From: Thelonectria olida | Taxonomy: Eukaryota; Ascomycota; Sordariomycetes; Hypocreales; Nectriaceae | Assembly (NCBI GenBank): GCA_020736575.1 | Contig: JAGPYM010000001.1 | Coordinates: forward strand, 2,542,001 to 2,606,000 | DNA length: 64,000 nucleotides | Reading direction: 5' to 3' | In this document: piece after piece, positions 11,712 to 23,500 of the stretch | Layout: each line of letters starts with the position of its first letter | Numbering within the stretch: position 1 is the first letter of the stretch | Translations under genes and position numbers: made by a program | Notes under the pieces: model-generated | Database searches by the model: none | Seen by the model: the letters and a program-made list of their open reading frames with translations, nothing else | Told to the model about the DNA's origin: nothing

Positions 11712-13136
11712 ATGTCCAGCATCATGACATTGCGAGGCAAAGCCAGCGTCTACGCCGGCGCTGCTCTGCTAAGACTCATTCTTTTCCTTGCATTTCCTGA
11801 CCTGCCCGACCTTCTAACTGGCCGCGTCGAGATCTCGACTCCCGTCACAAGCTTCAAGCGATGTAAGCACCTTCGCCCATGCTCACTCCCTCCTCGCCAT
11901 ACCCACGGCGCATCATGGCCGACATACATGGAATCTCACTAACAGGTTTGCAGTGCAAGAAGGATTGTTCCTATACACAAACAATGTCTCTCCTTACGAT
12001 GGCGGCGTCTACCACCAAGCCCCGCTGCTTCTCCCCCTGTTCTCGCTACTTCCAGATGTGAAAGTCTGGCCCATCTTCACGCACCTCCTATACATTTCGA
12101 TCGATATTCTCAGCTCCGATGCCCTCTATAAGATTGCCAACTCCGGTGAGGCCGGCAGTTCGAAGCTGTTCACCTCCCCGCGGCGAGCCAAGAAGTGGTC
12201 CGGAGTTGCGGTTGCTGCAGCGTAAGCGATATCCTCAACTTGAGCATCGTATTTGCGTCCATTCTGATATAATCCAGGTTTCTTTTCAACCCATTTACGA
12301 TTGCAACCTGCATAGGCCGCTCGACAGGCGTCTTTACCACCTGTGCGATCCTCCATGCCATCTCCAAGGCCATCCACGGCTCCCCGTTGAATGCAATGGT
12401 TGCGATCTCCTTCGCCTCCTACCTATCGATGTATCCGATCCTCCTCCTCCCTCCGCTCGTCCTCTTGGCCTACGACCGTCAATCTGAGAAACGCCAAATT
12501 GCCTCTACCACTCGGTTCGCTGCAATCAATGTCTCCGTTGTGGCTGGATGCATTACCGTCTTGCTTGGCATGTCCTTTGTGCTCGCCGGCAACTCCTGGG
12601 AGTTCCTTGCTCGTACCTATGGCATCCAACTCACCCTTTCCGATCTGGCACCTAACGTTGGTCTCTGGTGGTACTTCTTTATTGAGATGTTTGACTCTTT
12701 CCGGGGCTTTTTCCTCGGCGTCTTCTGGCTTCACCTTGCGTCTTATGCTCCCGCCCTGTGTATCCGCATTCGACCCCAACCCTTGGCCATCCTAACCATT
12801 CTCCTTGGCACTTTCTCAATCTTCAAGCCTTACCCATCGCTTGCAGACGCGAGCCTTTTCCTAGCCATGGTCCCCCTATTCCGACACCTTTACCCTCTCA
12901 TGCGATACTCCTTCGTCGAAATCTCAACCCTATTGTATGCCTCGTTCCTTGGACCCGCCTTTTACCACCTTTGGATTTACGCTGGCAGTGGCAATGCCAA
13001 CTTCTTTTATGCCATCACTCTGGTTTGGAGCTTGGGACAGAGCTTGATGGTGACTGACTTGACATTTGCAGTGCTGAGAGATGAGTGGGAAATTGAGCGA
13101 CCTGAGATGGTCGGCAAGGAGATCCGACAGATCTAG
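11712..13136 (+). CDS. GAB1: GPI transamidase subunit GAB1/PIG-U
   Basis: A multispanning ER membrane subunit of the GPI transamidase, which attaches preformed GPI anchors to proteins. Three exons (11712-11862, 11954-12221, 12278-13136) give 425 residues, the normal family length. Conserved blocks are GRVEISTPVTSFKR reading across intron 1 into LQEGLFLYTNNVSPYDGGVY, then YHQAPLLLPL, and later LNAMVAISFASYLSMYPILL. Many hydrophobic segments run to the C-terminus. Intron 1 is 91 bp with a GTAAGC donor; the chosen acceptor, TTGCAG at 11953, restores the conserved leucine. Intron 2 is 56 bp with branch-like and AG signals. Start M-S-S-I-M is the first ATG of the open frame; M5 is an alternative. 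Confidence 0.92.
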
Positions 13137-13352
13137 ATCGATCTCTTTATACAAAGAGGGGGTTGTTAGAAATGGATTTTGATGCAAACATATTCCTAGC
13201 TCATACAGCTGGTGTTCATGAACGGATCTGGATGTTAAGAGTACGTAGTAAAAGTGGTTTCATTAGTAGCGTCCTTCATTCCACGCTCGGTCATTTTAGT
13301 TCCTATCATAACAGGTTTTACAGTGATGTTACAAGTTTAGACGTATCAAGAC

Positions 13353-14676
13353 TCAGTCAACCTCTGTGTCTGTCTCAACGAACCGACCAGGTGACTGCCT
13401 GGGAGCCTGATATTCCCCTAACGCGCTGCCCAGCATCGAACCAAGCTCTCCAAACTGGCTCAGCTTCGAACGGCTCCGCACAGTTCTCCATACCTGTGTT
13501 CGAGCCCCAAATGGCTGCATGGCCTTGTAGATTTGCAGACCATAACCCACAGCTGCCCCTGTGACCATGAGACTCATGGCTAGCATCAGCGTTCTCCCAT
13601 CGACGCCCGTGACGTTTTCTTCCATTCTACGCCGCTTCTCAGAAGCATATTCATCACCCACGCCGGGTAGGTTGAGGAGAAGGGAATCAAGAGTACGGCC
13701 GCCCACTCGAAGCGCTGTAACCTGTTGAGACTCTACCCAGGGAAGGCTTCCGGGCGTCTCGAGACATCTCGATTTCATGTCATCCACAAATTTGGATAGC
13801 CGAGGGGCTTTGTCGACTATCCAATCTTTCAAGAATGACCGGGGCACGGGGGCATCTCGCATGAGAGCTAAATATCCAAAGGTTAAGCAGTCCAACGACG
13901 TTGGGTGGGCTGATTTAAAGAAGCCGCGGAGCTTTTTGTCCTCGGAACCCTTCAAGAAGTCATCCAAGACGGACAGACAATCCTCGGTCAAGCTGAACAG
14001 CCTGATGGCCACAGCTTGCTCAGGGGTCATCTCCTCCGTGACCGTCCTCTTAGTCCGCGCAGGGATATGACGACGAAACGTCTCGGGGAGAGCATCCCGC
14101 CCTGAAGACAGGTGCAAGCCTCCATTGGGGTCGAAGTCAGTGTCCAAGTCAGCGAAGCCCAGATGCTCGACACGCTTGACGGCCTCTGCCCGGATCAGCG
14201 GCGGAACGGTCCATGTCAAAGGAAAGGGCAGCAGCGAGCTAAAGGCAGGACGAGTCGTGGCCGACCAGTTCGCAGCAGACACATAGAGCGAGAGGTCCAA
14301 CAAAGGGGCGGCGTGAGCCGTCAATAGAGCAGAATAGGCGACTCGATCAGCTTTCTCGATGGGAGTCAAGCTGTCGTCCAGGTCGACGCCAAGGGGGCTG
14401 GCGGCAAGGTAGTCCACGATGGGCCCAAAGCCGACAGTCCAAAGGCCATCATGATGCAGTGCGGGGAGAGAATCTGGGGGTGGTCAGCTTAACAAGGTTT
14501 TTGTCGGTTTGTGGAGTCGTGATCGTACTAGATGGGCTGATGGATGGATCGTTGCTGGGAATTAGGCGCCAGTCGGCAGCGGGGAGGCTATTGTGTAGGT
14601 ATGTGATGATGGCGAGGCACTCCGGATCGATGGAGGGAAGGCCAAACGCCGAGCCCCAGACATGAAGCTCGAGCAT
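13353..14676 (-). CDS. SAM37: Mitochondrial outer-membrane SAM complex subunit Sam37 / metaxin-like
   Basis: A subunit of the sorting and assembly machinery that inserts beta-barrel proteins into the mitochondrial outer membrane. Two exons (14676-14529 and 14473-13353) encode 422 residues. The N-terminus (LELHVWGSAFGLPSIDPECL) is the typical start of fungal Sam37/metaxin thioredoxin-like domains. After the 55 bp intron it continues NSLPALHHDG, then VGFGPIVDYL. A GST-C-like middle follows (RLFSLTEDCLSVLDDFL; SLDCLTFGYLAL). One hydrophobic helix near residues 343-365 (LMLAMSLMVTGAAVGYGLQI) fits C-terminal anchoring. The intron has a GTACGA donor, a CTGAC branch point and a CAG acceptor. The gene is convergent with GAB1, with 216 bp between stops. 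Confidence 0.88.
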
Positions 14677-17151
14677 GTTGTTTCCTTCTTTCTTTCTTTG
14701 TCTCGGTCGGTGAGCAAGTTTGATTGAGCGATCGAACGATGGCGTCGACAAGCTCAGTCCATGCAAGGAGAGCTGATATGGAGGATTTCTGCTTGGTAAC
14801 CAAACAAAGTTTTCAGCTTTTAGCGTGTGGGTTTGGCTGTCACGGATTGCTTGGCTGGTTTGGCTGAGCAGGATAACGATCTCCGTGTGTTACCTGTTAC
14901 GACGAGGTTACGAATAAGGTACTAGCCTCATTCCCCCATTCCCAGCCTTGTGTCACTGGTGTGTTACGGGTGAGTTTACAAGCCCCAAGCCCATTCCTTG
15001 ACCCGTCACGGCCGGGCTCAAGCCACAGCGCGCTCTTCACGTGACTTGGTCTCAGGTGGCCTCGGCGGACCGGGGAAACGTAGCATCGGTCAATCGACAA
15101 AAAAGAAGCGCCATCGGGCTTTCAATCAAAGACGACGGGCATCTTGCCTCGCGTTTCCCGAGCGGCTGGGCTCTGGCTGCCACACCTGCACCGCAAGGCG
15201 TCTTCAATTCCGCGGTGGCAATTTTTTCCCCTGAACGGACCCGACTGCTGGGATCGGGACGCAGAGTGGAATGGGTTGAGCAACGTGGGCGTGCTTGGGT
15301 CCTTGGGGGTGAGATGCTACCACACGCAACATCGGCCCTGTACCTGATTTACATTTACAGGATACACGTTTGGCGTGGCCTTGGAAAGTGGTCTCAGGAA
15401 CCCGCGACAAAGGGGGCAAGGAGAGACGGGAGGGGGCAACAAGGAAAAAGACTAATCATTTCCGTCTGGCTGATTGCGCCTTGCTGAAGACGGGATGAAC
15501 CTCGCCACGAGACGAAATCAAACGATTCCCGAAATCGCCAAGATGGGCACCTTTGTAACGGATGACCAGTGACCTGCACGTTTCATCATTCCTGTTTGAC
15601 ATAGTGATCCACGGCCTTGATTTGACTCTGTTGGTTTCGCCCTTTTCATCGACCAGGCTGGTGACCAATGACTGACGGAAACCCAACCAACCCCTTACCC
15701 TTGGGCGAACAAGGCTCCTCGCCGAGTCCTTAAGAGGAACTTTCCGTGGTCACCGGGCCAAGACCGGACATAGGGGGGAGGGGCGGAAGCCAAAGCTGCT
15801 TACTGAGGCCTATCCATGGATCAGAGTTGTGATCACCATACCAGGCGGGCGCAAGCTTTCGTTTGAAGGGCGCTGCTGTCGTCATCATCAGCAACTCCCA
15901 AAAAAAATCTAAGCGAACCCCGGGATTACACAAGGGAGCCTGTAGATAAGTCGACCGCAGCAGACAGCAACGGCAGGGGTGGAATGCCATGATGAGCTTC
16001 ACTTTTGGATGCATGCGTCAGCTGTTGGATCGACGCTGCATTTAGAAACATCAAAAACTGCACAATGCCGTGATTAGACTTTCAGCTCTTTGGGGGCTCG
16101 GTTACTAGTAGGGTGCCGTTGGGAATGAGGATTGCGATTGAGAGGGGGGGATGCCAGGGAGGCCAAGAGCAAGGATGTAGATGATCACGAGGCACGATCG
16201 GGACAGGGGTGTTCACAGGCAACCGGCACAAGTCAGAGTGTATGATGATGTAGCCATAATAATTTCCATTGTGTGTGTGTGTGTGTGCGTAAAGTAATCT
16301 GGTATCTCTTCTCCATATCCATTGTCAACACTGAGTGATCAGTGGACGTATTCGTCCAAACCCTTGCGCTTCGCGAGTCAAAATACCCATCCTAATAATT
16401 CTATAGTTCCCGACCCGACGTGTTCATCATGAAGTTCCACCATCGTCACCAGCGAAGCCGCCACTGTGCACAGCGGCGGAAAGCATTGGCGATCTGGTAG
16501 GAGCGCGCAATATGTGTGTAAGACGCCGTGATAATGCCTCTCTAATAGTACAGTTCCCAAACCCAGGGAACGATGAGATGCCCTCCCAAAATAGATGTGT
16601 ATGAGAAGTAAAGAAGGAAAAGAGAAAGCCAGAAGGGATTAAATATTTGTAATGATACAGTAGGTTGAAGCGCTCCGAGAGATGTCTTCAAAGAAGCGAA
16701 CATGTTGAAAGCCGGTCGGACCAGCCATGGCCGGTGCAAATGTTGTTGTTGAGAAGGCCCGTTATGCGGCCTCGTCATCTGAGTGAGCGGGAGCTCTCAG
16801 TGACGGGCAGATCCGGTGAAAGCAAGCCAATTGATTTGGTAGCGTCTTGATCGGGCGCGGGGTCAATTGTGGCTGGTTAATAAAAAGGTGCTGGCCAGCT
16901 AAGAAGCAAAATGGCGATTAGATGCATGCTGAGCAGAATGGGGTTGCCGGGCCTCGCATGTGCATATGCGGACGCGCGCCATTGTGGACAAGGCGACCCG
17001 AGCGAACGTATGTTTGTGTAACGGACGCTGGCCAAAGCGAGTTGAAGAGGGGTATCAAATATGAAGCCGGTTCTCCATGGTAGTTGGCGAACCGAAGTTG
17101 AAAGTATTCATAAGGTCGAGTTGTGGTGGTGGTTGATTGTCGTCGACCAGT
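14677..17151. other. Gene-poor region, proximal part
   Basis: This starts with the SAM37 promoter and then contains only accidental frames. A (TG)n tract lies at 16270-16287. On the minus strand, 16542-16778 is an ATG-started 78-codon frame with a hydrophobic stretch, but it reads like T-rich 3' UTR and matches nothing I recognise. It could be the 3' part of a minus-strand transcript beginning near 17.48 kb. Confidence 0.5.
16270..16287. repeat. (TG)n microsatellite
   Basis: A perfect dinucleotide run in noncoding DNA. Confidence 0.85.
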
Positions 17152-17238
17152 TTAGCCACGCTTGGGCAGAGGAGGAAGAGGTCGGCTGGGAGGAGGACCG
17201 GGGCAGGGGGGAAGCTGCGAGGGTCGCTGAGCAGGCAT
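17152..17238 (-). CDS. Candidate 28-codon proline-rich small ORF
   Basis: Not recognised. The frame starts at an ATG in excellent fungal context (ATCACC before ATG) and encodes 28 residues beginning MPAQRPSQLPPCPGPPPSRP, with 13 prolines overall. What makes it notable is the sequence upstream: about 230 bp of C/A- and C/T-rich sequence typical of fungal 5' leaders, preceded by a TATA-like AATACATAAA. It could be a true micropeptide, an upstream ORF of a spliced or noncoding transcript, or chance. After its stop, the same frame stays open for about 75 more codons, so an undetected intron that removes the stop is also possible. Confidence 0.3.
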   Translation of the reverse strand: MPAQRPSQLPPCPGPPPSRPLPPLPKRG

Positions 17239-17513
17239 GGTGATTTGGGTTGAGGCTGGTGAAGCTCTGATTTGGTGTTGTTGGTATAGTAGGGAACTGA
17301 GTGCGAATAGCTCAGTTCTTGGTAGTTGTGGTTGGTGAGAGTGGTGTTGAGTAGTTGTTGGGTGATGAGGAGTCTGTTGGATGTTTGATGAAGCAAGAGT
17401 CTTTGAAGGCAAGTGTGAAGGCCTGAAGAGTCAAGGTGATTGTGAGTCGATGGTGAGAAGTGATCGATCAGAAGCTCGTGGGGGAGAAGGGAGGCTCGGA
17501 GGGTTTATGTATT
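17239..17513 (-). promoter_or_regulatory. Promoter-like segment and mRNA-leader-like sequence
   Basis: Read on the minus strand, a TATA-like AATACATAAA at 17513-17504 is followed about 25-60 bp later by a CT-rich initiator-like stretch (CTTCTCCCCCACGAGCTTCTG). Roughly 200 bp of C/A-rich sequence with no ATG follows, then the ATG at 17238. This is the usual composition of a filamentous-fungal promoter and 5' UTR, in a region with no annotated gene. The inference rests on composition and spacing only. Confidence 0.4.
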
Positions 17514-20500
17514 CTCTCGCTCTCTGGTGTTTGCTCTCCTAGTGAAAGGTAATCTGAAGTGAAGCAGCCCAGGGCGCGCAGAGCAGGGCACTGAGCCGAC
17601 AGGGGAGGGGTGTAATGAGGTCGCGATGGGGAAGGAGGCGTGTGTGCTGAAAAGGGGGTGGAAATGGAAATCACAAAAGGCGGACAAAGTGAATTGAAAG
17701 TGGAGGACTCGCTCGCAGCTTAGGCTCGTACGAGGTACATACGTCAGGAAGAGTACCCGACGTGGAAGTACCTGGGGAGGAGCGCCTGAGCTGGACCTCG
17801 TACCCGGCCCAGACAAGGCCGGCTGGGCTACGAGTCCTGCCCGGCTTGTTGGTCAGTCAGGGGAGTGGGCATCACTGACGGTGACGCACAGTGGAGTCTT
17901 GGCCGCGACAAAGGGAAATTGAAACAGGCGTCAGCGAGCATGGGGGCACCCCTGGGCAGATGCTGATGCTCCAGCGCTGAGCACGGCGCTCGATGGCGCT
18001 GATGCTGTGTTGGATTAGCTGGTCGTACCCCTGTTCCAACCGCCAAAGATCGACTCCATTTTCAGGTCCCAGATTCAGCGGTGGCTGTTGATTTTTTAAA
18101 TTTTATTTTCCAACTCTGATGAGTTGTCATCAATTTACTTTGGACCGGGCGCTGTTCAGTGCTCGTTGGATCGGCGGACGACTTGGCCAGAAGTTGACGT
18201 TTGCGCTGCTTGCGTTTGCATCGCATTGTTAGTTGCGATCCAGCCAGGAATTGCTCTTTGTGGCCCGTTCCAACGTGTGCATGTTTAGCGTTCCTGTCTT
18301 TTTCTCCTCAATTAGGTGCCCACGAAATGCAAGTCCACCTGTCATAATTACATACCGTCCCGCCCAGCGACAAACAACACATACATTTCACAGCCCTCTT
18401 TCTGCCAGGCAGCTTAGAACCAGTTGATAGCGTTCCCTCATCATCGTTGCAGGAAGGCGGAGGCGCTCGCTCCTTCCAAGCCTCCAAGTGATGTCCGAAG
18501 ATACCATTCCAGACAATTGCATCGTCGACCGTTGACTTCAGTCGAGCAAAACTCTCAGGCTCGGCTCTGACAAGCGGCCACAAAACCCCACGACACAGGC
18601 ACTGGACAAAAAACGAACCTGTGGCGGCCGACCATGGAGGTGCCACTCCGAGCCACTCCGGTGCCCTCCGGACCACCTCGGGGGATGGGGGCTCCACCAC
18701 GATTTGGAAGGTATGGAAGCTTTGTGGAAGCCTCGGGCTCCTGGCATCGAAATCTCCTTTGCTTCCTCCTCAGTGCCATTGCCTCCAACTCGCAAGGCGG
18801 TTCCGGCTCCCTGCCCTGCCTGGGCTGTGGGGTCGTTGAGAATGGCTGGGGACACTAGGTGCTGGTAGTTGAATGACGTCCAATTTCGCAACTGATGACC
18901 TGTCATTCCCGGTCGACCCAGGGATCCCAAACTGGGCGTGCCGTACAAGCCAGCCAAGACGCCCCTGGGGACGGGTGAGAAGGAACACTGATGCGAGCAG
19001 CAGCCATCCTGGACCTGGGGGAAACCATCCAAGACTACTATTGCTGGAGACTCGAACGGTGGGCACAACGCAAACAGTGCTTCTCGCCAACTCGCTCACT
19101 ACCCTTTTGAGGCCCGCCAGAGGCCCAAGGGCCTTGTCAACGCCCACAAACGTTCAGTCGTTCATACCCCATCACGAATGCGAACTACAATCTTGGACGA
19201 GGTCACCTGCCCCTCAACAATAATCCCTCCAGAATACGATCAGTTTGGACAAGCGGCATGCTGACCGCCCAAACAAGCAATCCTGTCTGGAAGACTCCTC
19301 CAACCTAATTAGAAAGTCTTAGACCGTAACGTCAAATCAGGGCAAGACCCACGACCACGATCTGCCAGTTGCGGTTGTCACTCGATTGTTTTATTGTCAT
19401 CTTGTTTGTTGGTCTAATACACAACACCATGACAGTCACCGCCATATGAACATGGATCCGGGTGTCTTACATGTTGTTGGTACGAAGGAGGCATCCCAAT
19501 CCCTTGCCGGACATCGTACATATTATCATAGACACGTAATGGTCTATATCGGGAGTGAGATTCTGACGGAGTTGGTAAGGCTGGTAATTACACAGCCGAC
19601 ACAAAACATACGCATGTTGCCTGCCCATAGCAAGCCCGTGTGTTTCAGGATGCTCTCGTGGCATTGACTGATACCGCTCTTACACGTGTCGGCGGAAAGA
19701 GGCGCCTGGAAGACGGATCCAGGAACATTTTCGAGATGATTACATCAGATTTCCGTTTGCAACGCCTCACGGTCCAATTTGCTGGGCTCGAATGGAACGA
19801 CCATGGCAAAGCAATTTGGATGTGTTGTAGCTGGTGAAAGTCTAAACAAGCCAAATCCGAACGCTAGCATCAGAGGTGCCAGCTGCGACTCAGGTCGCAG
19901 ATGCCTCGACCGCGCTTGACCGTCATGTCGCCGCCTCGTCCGCCTCGTCAATCAGGGAGGCGGCAAATCTCACGGGAATCAGCTCGGCGAGACCTCCTCC
20001 AAGTGCATGCTCCCGGACCCGGTTGAGGCGTCTTGCTTTCCCGGCAGCAAAATTGAGACTCTTCGCTGCAAGCGCCGCATGTACAGTAATCCTTAGCCAC
20101 TGCACATATTTATTGTGTGCCCGTGTGTGATTTTGTTCGGCAGGGGTTCCGCCAAGCCCAAAATAGTTGCGCTTTCCAGGGAAGGCACAAACAACGCTTT
20201 CCCAATTCCACTGCAACGGAAGGAACCAAGGGGATGAACCCAAGGGAAAGGCCAGATGCCGTGCCGCTGCCTCTGTTCCTTTTGTTCCCAAACCATCTGC
20301 ACTGCGCCATGAATCCTTCCACACCATCCCACTCGACCGGCTCCATGCAGCGTCTTGGTTGCTGCAGCCTTATTCCTGCGCGTCGACACACAAAGCACAA
20401 GTGTTTCCCGGGTTGGGGGTTCAAGCACAGCATCAAGCGCCTATGAGTGGTTCGCCGTGTGTCTGCCCCGGCCTCTGGGTCTGCAACCCTACCAACTGAC

Positions 20501-23500
20501 CTACCAACAACACCGTGCCGCTGGAGCTGCTGCACGCCCGAATACTTTGGCGCAGTTGCAACGACATTCTCCGCATCCAATGACCAAAACCTCGACTGGG
20601 AGATGGCTTCCCGGTGCCACGATGAGTCACGCGCCCGCTTTGGGGTGCAGATAGAAACTGCTGCAGCCTTTTTGCTGTACCAACAGAACGCATCGATGCC
20701 CGACCCGGCCGCCGGCCGAAGTTGAAAAGTGCAACTCGCTGAACCCAGCCCCAGGCTCACCGGTGCTCAACCCCCACTCGGCAAATAACAGCTTTCACAT
20801 TAGGACTTCTCACCGCGTTTATCAGTCATAACGGCGGAGACGAATACGGAAACGTGGATCTAGGGTTTTTGGCTACAATGTTGATCGTGGTCGATTTCTA
20901 CATCTTCGTGGGCAACAGGACATGTACCCACTCCCCTTTCCGCTTCACCGCGCCTCTGGTCCGATGAAGCGGTGACCAAGTGGCGCTGAGGAGAAGAGAG
21001 GATCCAAAGATCCCACCGCCGAATGCAGTGTGTGAAATGCCATGAAGTCATAGGGGTCTTTGGCTCCATCATGGCCTGTCCTCTGGAAATGTTCGCTGTC
21101 ACTAACATCAATAACCAGGAAAATGTGCTGACCAAATCTCCCCCAGAATAATTATGGAGGATGATTTGTGCGAGGGAGGTCCCTGGATTGTTTAGAACAA
21201 CACCCAACACCAGCTGCTTTTCATTTTCCGCTAATATCGCACTACCGAGCACATATATCACTGAGTCCACGACGCGGTTTACTCATTATTATTACCCGGG
21301 CTGATGAAAGGCTGGACGAGATGGATCCTGGCCAGAAGCCTCCATCCCGCTCTGGCGTGGAAGGTCTCCCTTGTAAGGCACGCTAGCATCTCACCGACAC
21401 GGCACACGAGGCTCTTCCTCCAAGTGACGGACACTATTCTCACAATCAAATATTAGCTGATGAGGCGTCAACGTGTAATCACTGGAAGCGGCATTTGCGC
21501 ACGCCCTCACTTGCTGGTTCGTTCACCGAGCCCCAACATGTACCCCGACGGGAGGTACCCTGCCCGGGAGCCTGGATCGGTGATTCAACATTGCAACAGC
21601 ACGGACGTGCTCCTCCGTTGCATACAATTCTAATCCGGCTTCTATGGATTCTCTCCGCTATTATTACGGCCTTCTATGATCTTTCCATTATCTAACCACC
21701 TCAGCGGGGTCTGGAGGTTGACGCCAGCCCTTCCACCACCCTCGCTCGTCAACGGCTTTTTGCCCTCTCGAGGACAATGCCGGCTGGGGCGGACGTCATG
21801 GAGAAGTGTCTCACTTGATTATTCTAAAATTAAGGTCTCACTCACAAACCGCGGGGCATTAGCAATATCTATCCGAGTGAGACACCGTTGATTCGTTGCT
21901 GCCTCCGTGGCATTGCTGACTTACACAGCCGCCGCCCTTTCAACTTGATGCTCCAACAACAACAAAGTGTCTCTCAGCTGGGCGTCAATAGTCTGCAGTT
22001 ATTTCTGCATGTTTAAAACATGTCATATTATAGGGTCTCAGGTTGATATTACAGCGATTCTTTCTGCCCTTGGCATTGCCTTAACAGGATCCGATATCAT
22101 GTTGTGCACAGTGCCACTTCAGCGTAATCATGCTCTCTATGAGCCGACACGGCTCAGCCTCCAACAACGAGTGCTTGAGCTTCTTTACCCTGGCCCGCAA
22201 AGACCATCTGCTTGCAGTTGTGTGCCGAGAGTGTCGGGAGCCTCACCGAACAAAGGCCATGCCCCTATGAGGTAGTGTCTTTTTCTTTCCGCCTTGACCC
22301 CAGCCTTCCAGGGAAGACCCCCGATTCCAAGGGCAGTTTACTCCGTCCTAGCGTCACTCTACTTGGGGTGTGTGACGTGCAAGAGTTTTTTTTTTTTTTT
22401 TGGCTTCCCACAACTCCTTTCTCTCATTTCTCGTCTTGCATTTCGGCCTGCTTCTATTTTTGCCGTCCAGTGATTGGTATTCGTGGGGATCCAGGCCCGT
22501 GTCCAATCCTCCGAGAAGAACATACGCACTCCTGCACGATAAATTTCAACTGTTCATACGACGTGCAGATGGCTGGGCCTCCAATGTCCCCTTTGCCCTG
22601 CGTCTGTTGGGAGATTACCGCACGGGGCCCTGCATAAACTATTCGCTTCTTGCTTTTGCTATTATGACTTCTCCTATTTCTTGCACCCAGGCCACCCCAC
22701 AAACACAAGCATTTCTCCAATTCTTACACGAACGGGTCGAAAATAAAGGTTCAAAATAAGAAGAGTCTCCATGATTGTGCACGAATGCCCCTGACTACTG
22801 TGCGAACGGGTGGCGAACTACCTCGATGCTAGCGGGCACCAGGGGTTCAACGGCTCTTAGGGCGTCTTGGGTCCCAATCTCTCCAGACCTCGGGAGAAAG
22901 CTGGTAGCCTCCTTTTTTTTTCTTTGTTCTCTTCCTTTCTCGATGAGTCTGGCGCATTTGGATCTTCACTATCGTCTCGACTAGTCAGAAAATTATTTCC
23001 TTTCCTTCGCAACTAATCTGGGGTCCTTCGTCCTGACCCGCCAGGCTGGGACGCTCACCGACTCGACGGGTGTCCGAAAGAGTGAAGCAAAGCTTAGAAG
23101 TGGCAAAGGCTGAGGTGGACGTTCGGTTGATACCTTCCGCGCCAGACCGCCAACTCTCGCGAGATGAGGCCTCATCAGAAGGTGATTAGAAGGGTTTTGG
23201 AACATTTCAGGGTTTTCTCTCCGTTGTCGGCTCCCCTTTCAGCCCTTCAGCAAACTCAACCCCAGAATAGCTACACAGGGGGTCGTGGTCAGGATGAAGG
23301 GAGAGGACCCCTGATCGGCCGCGCTTCACACTGGTGACCAGACACAACTCGACAGGGTCGTTGACATGTTGTGGTTTTGTCACCATGACAATGATGTGTG
23401 TGCTCTAATTTCGAATGCGTCCTTTCTTTTTCTACCCTTGCTTTGCCAGCCGGCAAGCGGGCGTAACAAGATGCCTGTGGCGATCAATCAGCGGGATACC

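Noticed and set aside
14474..14528. A 41-bp SAM37 intron using an AAG acceptor
   Set aside because: It is shorter than any other intron here. The 55-bp intron ending at CAG, with a CTGAC branch point, restores a more family-like sequence.
16542..16778. ATG-started 78-codon frame with a hydrophobic segment, minus strand
   Set aside because: The hydrophobic run comes from T-rich, 3'-UTR-like sequence. There is no leader or homology; noted only as a possible tail of the 17.5 kb transcript.
20110..20760. 216-codon minus-strand frame
   Set aside because: It starts at GTG, has no domain and overlaps comparably long frames on the other strand, so it is a GC-driven chance ORF.
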